Under the pieces are notes generated by a model. That model did not search any database, was not told where the DNA came from, and saw nothing but the letters and a program-made list of their open reading frames with translations. This document shows positions 8,645-16,824 of a stretch of DNA of 64,000 nucleotides, one piece after another. This stretch comes from Microbulbifer rhizosphaerae (GTDB taxonomy: Bacteria; Pseudomonadota; Gammaproteobacteria; Pseudomonadales; Cellvibrionaceae): contig NZ_JACHWZ010000005.1 in assembly GCF_014191725.1 (NCBI RefSeq), positions 62,001-126,000 on the forward strand, written 5' to 3'. Position 1 is the first letter of the stretch. Every line of letters starts with the position of its first letter. The position numbers were made by a program, and so were the translations under genes.

Positions 8645-9276
8645 ATCACGCACTCGGTTATTCGATCCGTGTGAATCCGGTATTGGTGCAGCAGGGCGTC
8701 GCCGTTGCCGGCGGGTGCATAGCCCATGGCGGTGATCCGATCCTTCGGGCGCAGTGCGGTTGCGGGGTGGCGGTGGCAGTCCAGGCACCACTGCATGGTC
8801 ATCGGCTTCGCCTGTCTCATCAGCGGCATCCGGTCCACCCGTCCATGGCAGGACTCGCAGCCGATGCCGCGGGTTACATGGGCCTGATGGTTAAAGTAGA
8901 CAAAATCCGGCAGCTTGTGCACGCGGACCCACACCAGCGGCCGGTCCTGCTTCAGGCTTTCGCGCACCGGCGCGAGCATCTGCGCATTGGTCCACAGCTG
9001 GGAATGGCAGCTCATGCAGGTGTAGGTGTCCGGCAGCCCGGCAAAGGTCGAGCGGTCCACGGAGGTGTGGCAATAGCGGCAGTCGATGCCCAGGCCGCCC
9101 ACGTGATGCTCATGGCTGAAAGGCACCGGCTGTTCCGGCACCGCGCCCTGGCCGGTGAGGTAGGGGGAGCGGTCCACGAAATAGGCGACACAGGCGACGG
9201 CCAGCAGCGCCAGCGCGCCGCCGACGAGCAGAATACGTGTCAGCCCATTGATCCTGGGGTGAAAGATCTGCGGCAT
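8632..9276 (-). CDS. actA: Alternative complex III subunit ActA, pentaheme cytochrome c
   Basis: 214 residues with one N-terminal membrane anchor (about 12-34) and five heme motifs: CRYCH, CMSCH, CESCH, CLDCH and CVICH. ActA moves electrons from the iron-sulfur clusters of ActB toward ActE. The fifth motif is at the extreme C-terminus (CVICHR then stop), and its codons overlap the actB start in another frame. ATG at 9276 is preferred over the GTG two codons earlier because GGAAGG lies five bases upstream. First gene of the operon; no promoter could be assigned with confidence. Confidence 0.95.
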   Translation of the reverse strand: MPQIFHPRINGLTRILLVGGALALLAVACVAYFVDRSPYLTGQGAVPEQPVPFSHEHHVGGLGIDCRYCHTSVDRSTFAGLPDTYTCMSCHSQLWTNAQMLAPVRESLKQDRPLVWVRVHKLPDFVYFNHQAHVTRGIGCESCHGRVDRMPLMRQAKPMTMQWCLDCHRHPATALRPKDRITAMGYAPAGNGDALLHQYRIHTDRITECVICHR

Positions 9277-9402
9277 GGGCACCTTCCGTGGGGTGAATGC
9301 CTCGCTGGCTACAGCCTAGCGCATTTGGGCCCGTGCAGAGTCGGATTCGGAGCGCCGCCGGGCGGTGAACTGCGGCGGAAAAATTCACTCTAAACTCTCG
9401 TT

Positions 9403-9816
9403 ATGGAATACCAATCCCTTTATCTTCTTGCCGCGGATGTCATCCTGTTGCTGCACACGCTGTTCGTGGCGTTTGTCGTGCTCGGGGTGTTGTTGATCTT
9501 TGTCGGCAAATTCCTGCGCTGGCACTGGGTTCGCAACCCCTGGTTCAGGCTGGCGCACCTGGCGGCGATCGGCGTCGTTGTTGCGGAGTCCTGGGCGGGC
9601 GTGATCTGTCCGTTCACCGTTTGGGAAATGGCGTTGCGCGCGAAGGCCGGGGAAACGGTCTATACGGGTTCCTTTATCTCCCATTGGCTGGAGATGCTGC
9701 TGTACTACCAGGCGCCGGCCTGGGTGTTCAGGCTTGTGTACAGTGCGTTTGGATTGCTTGTTCTCGCCAGCTGGTATTGGGTGCGTCCGCGGTCGTTCGG
9801 TAGGCGCCGAGTATGA
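9403..9816 (+). CDS. DUF2784 family membrane protein
   Basis: 137 residues with four membrane segments (about 8-34, 44-66, 85-105 and 110-128). The pattern LLHTLFVAFVVLGVL at the start and WxGVICPFTxWE in the second third is typical of DUF2784, a family without known function. It stands alone, divergent from the act operon across 126 bases. There is no strong ribosome site before the ATG. Confidence 0.85.
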   Translation: MEYQSLYLLAADVILLLHTLFVAFVVLGVLLIFVGKFLRWHWVRNPWFRLAHLAAIGVVVAESWAGVICPFTVWEMALRAKAGETVYTGSFISHWLEMLLYYQAPAWVFRLVYSAFGLLVLASWYWVRPRSFGRRRV

Positions 9817-9894
9817 TCAGTCGTCTAACGCAACCTAAACCCAGAGCATGGCACCTGCTGGAGGCATCGCCCAACTTCCGCTAAAGTGCTTTGC

Positions 9895-10809
9895 ATGAAA
9901 ACCGCCGCCGCCCCTCGTATCACCTTCTACCGCCACAAAGTCCTGCTGGCCCTACTGCAGGCCTTCGGCGGCCGGCTGTCCAATATCGACCTGCAGAAAT
10001 ATCTGTTCCTGTTCACCGAGCAGTGCCAGCGGGACAAGAGTTATGAGTTCGTCCCCTACCGCTATGGTTGCTTTTCCTTCCAGTCCTATGCGGATCGCAG
10101 CAAGCTCGCCGAGTTGGGGGCCATCAGCGCCGATCTGGAGCGCTGGGAGCTGGCTCCCCGCGCCAACTATCTGGCCATGCTGACGGACAGCGATCGCGAG
10201 AAGATGAAGCGTTTTCAGGATAAGTACGCCGGCCTTTCCGGTGATGCTCTGGTGCGCGAGATGTATGCCCGTTACCCCTATTACGCCATCCGCAGTGAGA
10301 TTGCCGGGCGGCTGATGTCGAAGGCGCAATTGGCCGCCATCGAGGCGGAGCGCCCTAAGCAGAAGCGCGCTTGCTTCTTCACCATCGGCTATGAGGGCAA
10401 GAGCTTCGAGTACTACCTGAACCAGCTGATCCGCAACAATGTGCGGGTGCTGTGCGATGTGCGAAAGAACCCACTCAGCCGAAAATATGGCTTTTCCAAG
10501 AGAGTGCTGTCGGCCACGTTGGAAAGCCTGGATATCCTTTATATCCACATGCCTGAGCTGGGCATTGTCTCAGAAAAGCGGCAGTCACTAGCTACGGTGA
10601 CGGACTATCAGCGCCTATTTGACGATTACGAGGCCACTACCCTGCGCGACAGCGGGGAGGCGCTACAGCGTCTGGCCGAGGTCGTTAAACAGCACAAGCG
10701 GGTGGCCATTACCTGCTTCGAGGCGGAGGAGTGTATGTGCCATCGGGGCCGTGTCGCCAAGGCCCTTCAGCAATTGCCGGACTGGAAGTACCCGATCAAG
10801 CATTTATAA
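9895..10809 (+). CDS. DUF488 domain protein with N-terminal helical/winged-helix-like extension
   Basis: 304 residues. The C-terminal half (about 155-300) is a DUF488 domain: FTIGYEGKSFEYYLNQLI, CDVRKNPLSRKYGFSK and CFEAEECMCHRGRVA, the last holding the conserved cysteines and His-Arg. The N-terminal 140 residues (LSNIDLQKYLFLFTEQC, YRYGCFSFQSYAD) look like a small DNA- or protein-binding helical domain, but I cannot name the family securely. A GTG three codons earlier is also possible. Fourteen bases separate it from the next gene, with which it forms a two-gene unit of lower GC than its surroundings. The function is not established. Confidence 0.8.
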   Translation: MKTAAAPRITFYRHKVLLALLQAFGGRLSNIDLQKYLFLFTEQCQRDKSYEFVPYRYGCFSFQSYADRSKLAELGAISADLERWELAPRANYLAMLTDSDREKMKRFQDKYAGLSGDALVREMYARYPYYAIRSEIAGRLMSKAQLAAIEAERPKQKRACFFTIGYEGKSFEYYLNQLIRNNVRVLCDVRKNPLSRKYGFSKRVLSATLESLDILYIHMPELGIVSEKRQSLATVTDYQRLFDDYEATTLRDSGEALQRLAEVVKQHKRVAITCFEAEECMCHRGRVAKALQQLPDWKYPIKHL

Positions 10810-10823
10810 AAAGGAAAAAATGG

Positions 10824-11642
10824 ATGGCCAGAGAAAGGATTCTTATAGCGGTCAAAACCTACCCCACCCTCTCCACCACCTATATCGAGCTGGTTCGCAC
10901 CGCAGGTTTCCGCGAGGACGGCTCCTGGATACGGATTTATCCGTCGCCGTTCCGTTTTCTCGAGCGGGATAAGCAGTATGGCAAGTACCACTGGGTGGAG
11001 ATGGATCTGAAAAAGAACACCAAGGACCCGCGCCCGGAAAGCTATAGCCCAACTAACATCGATGAAATCCAGGTGCTGGAGAAGGTGCCGACCGATAGGA
11101 ACTGGGAGGCGAGGAGCCGGCTGATTCTCGACCGCAACACCATCTACACCAACCTGGACATGATCAATCAGGGAGCGAAGCACAATGACTTCTCACTGGC
11201 TATCTTCAAGCCAACGGAAATCCTTGATCTGGTGGCGGAGCGGTGTGAGCCGGAGTGGGAACTGACTCGCAAGGAGGCGGCACAGGCTGCGCTGCGCCAG
11301 GGCTCCCTGTTCGACGACACGGATCACTCGGATTTTGAACTGGTGCGCAAGCTGCCGTGGAAGTTCTCTTACCGCTTTCGGGACGATACGGGCAAGATCA
11401 CCAGGATGATGATCGAGGATTGGGAAATAGGCCAGCTCTATTGGAATTGTTTAAAAAAATCCAATGAGACAACGGCGGTTGAAAAGGTTCGAGCCAAGTA
11501 TCTGGACGATTTCGCCAGAACGAAGGACTTATACCTGTTTCTCGGTACGACATACCAGCAGCATGTGCGCAGGCTCGACAACCCCTATGTGATCATCGGG
11601 ACCTTTCACCCCCCTTATGCACCTCAGCAGAGTTTGTTCTGA
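10824..11642 (+). CDS. Protein of unknown function, partner of the DUF488 protein
   Basis: 272 residues, soluble, no signal peptide or membrane segment. The start MARERILIAVKTYPTLSTTY is preceded by AAGGA seven bases upstream; the longer open frame only overlaps the DUF488 gene. Visible blocks are WIRIYPSPFRFL (residues about 30-41) and LYLFLGTTYQQH near the end. I do not recognise an enzyme motif. The tight spacing after the DUF488 gene and the shared lower GC suggest the two act and travel together, possibly as a nucleic-acid-handling or defence pair; that is inference. Confidence 0.75.
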   Translation: MARERILIAVKTYPTLSTTYIELVRTAGFREDGSWIRIYPSPFRFLERDKQYGKYHWVEMDLKKNTKDPRPESYSPTNIDEIQVLEKVPTDRNWEARSRLILDRNTIYTNLDMINQGAKHNDFSLAIFKPTEILDLVAERCEPEWELTRKEAAQAALRQGSLFDDTDHSDFELVRKLPWKFSYRFRDDTGKITRMMIEDWEIGQLYWNCLKKSNETTAVEKVRAKYLDDFARTKDLYLFLGTTYQQHVRRLDNPYVIIGTFHPPYAPQQSLF

Positions 11643-11814
11643 GAGTTTATCGCGGAGAAAATGTGGCGATCACTCCACTGCTCGAGAAACTTGACTAGTT
11701 ACTACAGCAGGTTGTGGAATCGCAATATCGTTGATCAGCCAAAGTTGGCGCAGACCGGCCCGTTCATCTAGATAGACGCCGCATCATGGCACTGCTCAAG
11801 ACGGGACTCCGCCA

Positions 11815-11862
11815 GGGCGGGCCTGCGGCCCGCTTGCCGAGCTGGAGCTCGGCGTTCCCGGG
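11815..11862. repeat. Two-hairpin intergenic repeat, copy 2
   Basis: GCGGGC-ctgcg-GCCCGC followed by GCCGAGCT-gg-AGCTCGGC and GTTCCCGGG. It matches the element at 3585-3640, with compensatory base changes in the second stem. It lies between the DUF488 pair and the convergent VOC gene, where it could also act as a transcription end. The rest of 11643-11887 shows nothing recognisable. Confidence 0.7.
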
Positions 11863-11887
11863 GTCGTCACCGCAAATAGATAGTTCC

Positions 11888-12664
11888 CTATTTTCCTCCC
11901 ACCAACCCAAAAGCCGCCCCTTCGGGATCGACGGCGGTGAGGCAGTATTCCTCGCTTTGGGGAATCTGCGCGGGCGGCATGAGCAGTGTGCCGCCCAAGC
12001 GGCTAATGCTGGAGGCCGCCGCGTCTATGTCCGCCACCCGGAAAAAGTAGAGCCAGTTGGGTGCTGCGGCGTCCGGGGGGCAGGTCATAACGGCGCCGAT
12101 GTCGGTCCCGTGGTTGAGGAACTCGTAGCTGCCCATTTTCCCCATATCCATTTCACCGCTTTTGCGCCAGCCGAAATGCCTGCCGTAGAAGAGCAGTGCG
12201 GTCGCCTGACCGGTGGTCATAAGCTGGTTCCAGGCGCAGTGGCCGATGGCCGAGGTATTCGTGCTAAAGGCCCGGCTTTCTTCCCCTCGGGCGGGGTGCA
12301 TTATGTAGAAAGGAACGCCCTGGGGATCGCCGACCATCGCCAGGGTGCCCGCACCGGGAATCGCCATGGCCGGCATCATCACAGTGCCCCCGTCGGCGCC
12401 GATGGCCGCCAGGCTTTTCTCCACATCGTCCACGCAGATATAGCCCATCCAGTTGGGCTGCGCGCCGTGTTCCCGCTGTTCCCGGGTGAGCTGCAGCAGC
12501 CCGCCCACCGGTTCCTCCCCCGCATTCACGATGCGGTAGTCGCGGCCGGGCTGGCCGCTGTCGGAAAACCGCCAGCCCGTCAGTTCGCCGTAAAAGGCCT
12601 GGGCCCTGTCGGCGTCTGCGCTCATCAGTTCGTACCAGATAAAATCGCCGTGTCTGTTTGCCAT
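11888..12664 (-). CDS. VOC (glyoxalase/dioxygenase superfamily) protein, two tandem domains
   Basis: 258 residues made of two vicinal-oxygen-chelate repeats of about 125 residues each. The first opens with FIWYELMSADADRAQAFYGE and the second with HCAWNQLMTTGQATALLFYG; both end in the DPxGxxF pattern (GDPQGVPFYIM and VDPEGAAFGLV). Known members include metal-dependent isomerases, dioxygenases and antibiotic-binding proteins, so the substrate cannot be read from sequence. Nine bases after the DUF1428 gene, probably cotranscribed. Confidence 0.85.
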   Translation of the reverse strand: MANRHGDFIWYELMSADADRAQAFYGELTGWRFSDSGQPGRDYRIVNAGEEPVGGLLQLTREQREHGAQPNWMGYICVDDVEKSLAAIGADGGTVMMPAMAIPGAGTLAMVGDPQGVPFYIMHPARGEESRAFSTNTSAIGHCAWNQLMTTGQATALLFYGRHFGWRKSGEMDMGKMGSYEFLNHGTDIGAVMTCPPDAAAPNWLYFFRVADIDAAASSISRLGGTLLMPPAQIPQSEEYCLTAVDPEGAAFGLVGGK

Positions 12665-12673
12665 GTCAGCCCC

Positions 12674-13054
12674 CTACTGCTTTCCCTCGCCCAGAACCAC
12701 TACCGGCTCAAAGCCGCCGTAAATCAGGCGCATGCCGTCGAAAGGCATGGGATTCTTCTCCGGATTCATGCGCGGGTCCGTCTTCATCAACTCTTCCATC
12801 TTGCCCATGCCCGCATCGCGGGTCGCCTTGTCCGGCCATTCGATCCAGGAAAACACCACAGTCTCCCCGTCTTTGGCCTGGACGGCGCCGTAGAAGTCGT
12901 TGACCTTGCCTTTGGGCACGTCATTCCCCCAGCACTCCATCACGCGCAGCGCGCCCTGCTCAATAAACACACTGTTCGCGGTTTTGGCGTGCTCGATAAA
13001 GCGCTGTTTGTTGTCGGTGGGTACCGCCAGTACGAAGCCGTCGATATAGGACAT
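12674..13054 (-). CDS. DUF1428 family protein (dimeric alpha/beta-barrel fold)
   Basis: 126 residues starting MSYIDGFVLAVPTDNKQRF, with WGNDVPKGKVNDFYGAVQA in the middle and MPFDGMRLIYGGFEPVV at the end, all hallmarks of DUF1428. The family is cytoplasmic and of unknown function, often located with VOC proteins as here. GGAGGA lies upstream of the ATG, which decides the start against a longer frame. Confidence 0.88.
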   Translation of the reverse strand: MSYIDGFVLAVPTDNKQRFIEHAKTANSVFIEQGALRVMECWGNDVPKGKVNDFYGAVQAKDGETVVFSWIEWPDKATRDAGMGKMEELMKTDPRMNPEKNPMPFDGMRLIYGGFEPVVVLGEGKQ

Positions 13055-13215
13055 GGGGTGATTCCTCCACTTGCCTGGTTGATTGTCCAATCCTAGTCGA
13101 ACGGGCGCGGGAGATTTCGACAACTGGAGTGACGGCGAGCGGTGTTGTGTGTCGCAGCCATATCGCTCGCGGAGCCCCGGGCTCGGAAACACCGGGAAGG
13201 TGAGGGCTGAAGGGC

Positions 13216-13243
13216 AGACGGCGCACTCTGTTGCGCCGTCTTT
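13216..13243. terminator. Intrinsic terminator hairpin
   Basis: AGACGGCGCA and TGCGCCGTCT pair across a six-base loop, followed on the plus strand by TTTCT. It sits just downstream of the minus-strand lipoprotein gene, for which it can also form a 3' hairpin. Confidence 0.6.
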
Positions 13244-13263
13244 CTGCTGGTCTGTTGTAGGGT

Positions 13264-13776
13264 TTAACCGGCTTTCTTTTGCAAGCTGTCGCGCACGCTC
13301 AGCGCATCGTAGCTGTCTCCATTGGAAGGCCTTACTCCCTTGCCCATGCGGATTTCCAGAACCGATTCCGCGCGGCTGCGCCCGCCGGCACTGACACCCG
13401 CCGAATAAGTGGGTGGGGTCGAGTAGGATCTGGTGGTGCAGCCGAGCAGGCCGCAGTCCCGGGTAATCACCCGGTCGCCGCTGCTGAACCCGCTTTGCAT
13501 TTCGGTTTCCTTGCGGTCCACCAGGCTTTCGCGGTTCACGACCACGAACCAGTCATAGCCCTTGAGCAGGGTCAGCTCCGCGGCGCGCAGCAGCGCGTAG
13601 TCCATGGCCCGGTCCCGGTCGTCGCCCCGGGCTTTGAAGGTCACCCGGTAGCGATTGTCCGAAATCCGGCTCTCTTTATAGCCGTACCCGGAGCCGTTGG
13701 CCGGCTTGTAGGCCGACTGGGAAGCGCAGCCGGTGGCGAGGAGAATGGCAAATGCGATCAAAGCATGGATTTTCAT
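13264..13776 (-). CDS. Small lipoprotein, CC0125/CC1285-like family
   Basis: 170 residues. The signal peptide has lipobox ATGCAS, lipidated at Cys17. The block GYGYKESRISDNRYRVTFKA and the following RAMDYALLRAAELTLLKGYD match a widespread family of short proteobacterial lipoproteins of unknown role. A second part holds a Ser/Gly/Tyr-rich stretch. Monocistronic by spacing, with a terminator hairpin after it. Confidence 0.78.
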   Translation of the reverse strand: MKIHALIAFAILLATGCASQSAYKPANGSGYGYKESRISDNRYRVTFKARGDDRDRAMDYALLRAAELTLLKGYDWFVVVNRESLVDRKETEMQSGFSSGDRVITRDCGLLGCTTRSYSTPPTYSAGVSAGGRSRAESVLEIRMGKGVRPSNGDSYDALSVRDSLQKKAG

Positions 13777-13813
13777 GGGTCACCCCCAACAGTTTGTTTG
13801 TGTAATGGCGTCT

Positions 13814-14578
13814 TTATTGAGCTGACGGACGGGCCGGCGTTTTATTCCAATCTTCGGCGATAATTTTTGCCTCGGTTCCCGGGTCGATGTCCGTTGCGAC
13901 CATGGCGTCCAGGGCGCTGTCCAGCAGCGAGCCGCCGCTGGCGGTCCGGTAGGTGCCGGGTTCCTGTATGGCATCCTGTTGAACCGACGCGGTCAACTGC
14001 CACTCGCCGTCCCCGCTTCGGCAGGCAATGTTTTCGGACCCTCGCGTGCCGCTTACCACCTGATACTGCCGACAGTAGTCGCCCTGTCGACTGATGAAGG
14101 TGAGCCGCGGTGTCAGTTGGCGGCCGTCGGCCAATTCCTGGGTCTTGCCGCTGGGTGCGTGCTCCAGGGTTGTGGCGACGGCCTGCCAAGCGTTATCGGC
14201 GCTTTGCCGCTGGTCCGGCAGCAGCCAGCCCGCGCCCAGGCCGATGGCCAAGGTAACCGCGGCGGCGAGGCCGGCGTGGCGCTGCAGCTGTTCGTGCGCC
14301 CGCCGCCAGAGCGGGAATTGGATCACCTGCGCCGGCCGGGGCGGGCTCTCCTCGGCGAGCATGGCGGTCACCGCCTCCGGCAGGGGGCGCTCGTCGATGG
14401 ACGAGTAGGTGACGGCCAGCAGCTGGTCGACGCCGGCCAGCTCGGCGAGGCGGTCGCTGAGCGTCTCGTCATCGCACAGTCGCTGGCGAACGCGTTCCAT
14501 CTCCACCTGCGGTAGTTCCGCGTCGAGAAAGGCGGACAGGATCTCGTCGCTCAGTTTGTTTTCGTTGCTGCTGTTCAT
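13814..14578 (-). CDS. Anti-sigma factor paired with the upstream ECF sigma factor
   Basis: 254 residues: an N-terminal anti-sigma domain (LSDEILSAFLDAELPQVEME, typical of RseA/ChrR-like inhibitors), a single membrane segment at about 100-116 (AAAVTLAIGLGAGWLL) and a periplasmic domain of about 135 residues. No zinc-finger HxxxCxxC is visible. The ATG overlaps the sigma-factor stop (ATGA), the usual arrangement for a sigma/anti-sigma pair. The periplasmic part contains two cysteines and is not similar to that of the second anti-sigma at 43384. Confidence 0.85.
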   Translation of the reverse strand: MNSSNENKLSDEILSAFLDAELPQVEMERVRQRLCDDETLSDRLAELAGVDQLLAVTYSSIDERPLPEAVTAMLAEESPPRPAQVIQFPLWRRAHEQLQRHAGLAAAVTLAIGLGAGWLLPDQRQSADNAWQAVATTLEHAPSGKTQELADGRQLTPRLTFISRQGDYCRQYQVVSGTRGSENIACRSGDGEWQLTASVQQDAIQEPGTYRTASGGSLLDSALDAMVATDIDPGTEAKIIAEDWNKTPARPSAQ

Positions 14579-15063
14579 GTTGCCCTCGCCGGGGATGCGT
14601 TCAGGATCTCGCACAGGGCCGCGCGGGCGCGGGCCAGACGGCTCATCACTGTGCCCATGGGAATCTCCAGAGTCGCCGCCACTTCCTTGTAGGACATACC
14701 CTGGAGGGCGACCAGGGCGAGAATGGACCGCTGGTCGTTCGGCAGCCGATCCATGGCCCGATTTACCCGTTCCAGCTCCATCTCGCCGGCAATGGCCCGC
14801 TCTCCGTCGACTATCTGACCTTCGCTCAACTCCGGCTGCTGGGCCGCCTCCTGGCGGACCTTGCGCGAGCGGTACTCATCGATCCACAGATTGCGGCACA
14901 CGCGAAACACCCATTTGTTCAAATCCACGTCCTTTGGAATTTTTTTGCTCAGCACCCGCTCGACGGTGCTCTGCAACAAGTCGTCGGCGTCCGCCATGGA
15001 GCCTGTCAACGAGTAGGCAAAGCGCCGTATCATGGGCACCAGAGACGTCAGTTCTTGTTTCAT
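14575..15063 (-). CDS. ECF-family RNA polymerase sigma factor
   Basis: 162 residues with region 2 (YSLTGSMADADDLLQSTVER, then WVFRVCRNLWIDEYRSRK) and region 4 (LPNDQRSILALVALQGMSYK, then IPMGTVMSRLARARA). It should direct transcription of a small envelope-related regulon, held inactive by the membrane anti-sigma factor encoded just after it. Divergent from the subtilase gene across 140 bases, so that gene is a likely target. I could not identify a convincing ECF promoter in the gap. Confidence 0.92.
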   Translation of the reverse strand: MKQELTSLVPMIRRFAYSLTGSMADADDLLQSTVERVLSKKIPKDVDLNKWVFRVCRNLWIDEYRSRKVRQEAAQQPELSEGQIVDGERAIAGEMELERVNRAMDRLPNDQRSILALVALQGMSYKEVAATLEIPMGTVMSRLARARAALCEILNASPARAT

Positions 15064-15203
15064 ATTTGAGGTCTCACAATATCTTCACCCGGAAGACGGC
15101 CGGGCCCCCGAATCTATTCCCCGGATTTTATGTCAAATCGGGGAATTTTATTGAGCCAGAAACGTGATTAGAGTATTGAGTCATAGTTAGCGGAACCGGT
15201 GAT

Positions 15204-16691
15204 ATGAAATACCACAGGCAAAAAAAGAGAAACCCTCTGATTGTGGGTGGGCTGGGACTGCTCCTGTGTCTTCCGCCTGCGGCCCAGGCCCAGGTGCTGG
15301 ACTCCGGATCGATTCTGAACCAGGTGGAGAGCGTGACCAGTGAAGCGGAGCGGGTGACCCAGGACCTCGAATCCAGCGCCGCGGATGCCGTGCGGGAAAC
15401 ACAAGATGCGGTGGATACCGGAGAATTGACAGACGCGGTGAACGCCGGCGAATTGATAGACACAGTGAACGTCGACGAATTGACAGATGCGCTGAATGTC
15501 GACGAATTGACAGACGCAGTGAACGCCGGCGAATTGATAAACGCAGGCGAATCCACTTTGGATCCATTGACCGGTCTGCCGGAGCGATTGCCAATCGTCA
15601 ATGCCGGCGGGGCCACGGTTTTTGTCGACGTCGAGGTGGAAAACGGCTGGCGTGCGGTGGAGCGCCAATGGCTGGTGATGCTCAAACCCGGTGAACTGGC
15701 TGTCTTGCGACAACTGGATATCGAAATCCTCGAGCAAACCGATTTCGGTGGACTGGGCCTCAGTTTATTGCGCTTCCGCGTGCCTAAGGAAATAGATTCC
15801 CGCGACGCACTGCGGCGGCTACTGCCGGCCGCGCTGGTGGACCGCTTCGATCGCAACCATATTTACAACCCCCAAATTTACAACCCCCAAAAAGCCGACG
15901 GCGAGACGGTTTCCCAGGAGGCGGCACAGGGGGCGTCGTCGTCGATTTGCGGGCAGTCGCTGAATATCGGCATGGTGGACACCGCCATTCAACTGGACCA
16001 CCCCGCCTTTGCTCACAGCCGCATCCGGGAGAAAAGCTTTCTCGAACAGGATATCGACCAGCCCGATGCCCACGGTACCGCGGTAGCCGGATTATTCGTG
16101 GGCGCCATCGAGCAAATGCCGCCGCGCCTGCCCGGTGCGACGCTGTACAACGCCTCGGTGTTTTACTCGCGCAATCAATATGCCCAGGGCGCGACCATGA
16201 TGCACCTGGTCGAGGCACTGAACTGGTTGATGAGCAAAGATATCAAGGTGATCAATATGAGCCTGTCGGGACCGGACAACCGGATCCTGGCGGCAGCCGT
16301 CGATCAGGTGATCGGGCGCGGCAAAGCCATTGTGGCCGCGGCCGGCAATGCCGGACCGGCAGCACCGCCGCTGTATCCTGCGGCTTATCCCGGTGTGATT
16401 TCCGCCACTGCCGTGGACAGTGAGCAGCGCATCTACCGCTGGGCCAACCGTGGCGGACACGTGGATTTTGCCGCGGTCGGCGTGTCCGTAGTTACCGCGC
16501 GCAGTGGCAGTGAATTCGGCCGTGAGAGCGGCACTTCCATGGCCGCGCCCATTGTTTCCGCATTCGTGGCCTGTGAACTGGCCGACAACCCCGGCGGTGC
16601 TGACGAGGTGATTGATCGCCTGGCCAACAGGGCTCTGGATCTGGGCGACCCGGGCCGAGACCCGGTATTCGGGTATGGATTGTTGCAGTGA
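15204..16691 (+). CDS. Secreted subtilisin-like serine protease (S8 family)
   Basis: 495 residues. A signal peptide (about 10-30, ending AAQAQ) is followed by an acidic region of near-repeats based on NAGELTDAVN/NVDELTDALN (residues about 73-115), then a prodomain-like segment and the catalytic domain. The triad is visible as D259 (GMVDTAIQLDHP), H290 (DAHGTAVAGLF) and S445 (GTSMAAPIVSAF), with oxyanion Asn in AAGNAGPAAPP. Divergent from the sigma/anti-sigma pair. The repeats resemble parts of the Ala-rich protein at 17829. No C-terminal sorting domain. Confidence 0.9.
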   Translation: MKYHRQKKRNPLIVGGLGLLLCLPPAAQAQVLDSGSILNQVESVTSEAERVTQDLESSAADAVRETQDAVDTGELTDAVNAGELIDTVNVDELTDALNVDELTDAVNAGELINAGESTLDPLTGLPERLPIVNAGGATVFVDVEVENGWRAVERQWLVMLKPGELAVLRQLDIEILEQTDFGGLGLSLLRFRVPKEIDSRDALRRLLPAALVDRFDRNHIYNPQIYNPQKADGETVSQEAAQGASSSICGQSLNIGMVDTAIQLDHPAFAHSRIREKSFLEQDIDQPDAHGTAVAGLFVGAIEQMPPRLPGATLYNASVFYSRNQYAQGATMMHLVEALNWLMSKDIKVINMSLSGPDNRILAAAVDQVIGRGKAIVAAAGNAGPAAPPLYPAAYPGVISATAVDSEQRIYRWANRGGHVDFAAVGVSVVTARSGSEFGRESGTSMAAPIVSAFVACELADNPGGADEVIDRLANRALDLGDPGRDPVFGYGLLQ

Positions 16692-16774
16692 ATTCGCAGG
16701 TGGCAATGAATTAAGACGCCCTGGGAGCTGCCGTGCTCATTTGCTTCGTTTTACGGGGTTGCAATTATTCGCCC

Positions 16775-16798
16775 CTGTAGGAGCGGCCGCTCCTACAG
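16775..16798. repeat. REP-like element, perfect 24-base palindrome
   Basis: CTGTAGGAGCGG followed directly by its reverse complement. It is a compact form of the TGTAGGAGCGG repeat family and lies between the convergent subtilase and outer-membrane barrel genes, where it may serve as a bidirectional transcription barrier. Confidence 0.7.
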
Positions 16799-16824
16799 TC
16801 GAACCAGGGAGACGGTTTCCCCGG

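Noticed and set aside
15412-15545. Tandem DNA repeat or CRISPR-like array
   Set aside because: Repeats are in frame with the protease, about 27-33 bases apart without unique spacers, and read as protein near-repeats.
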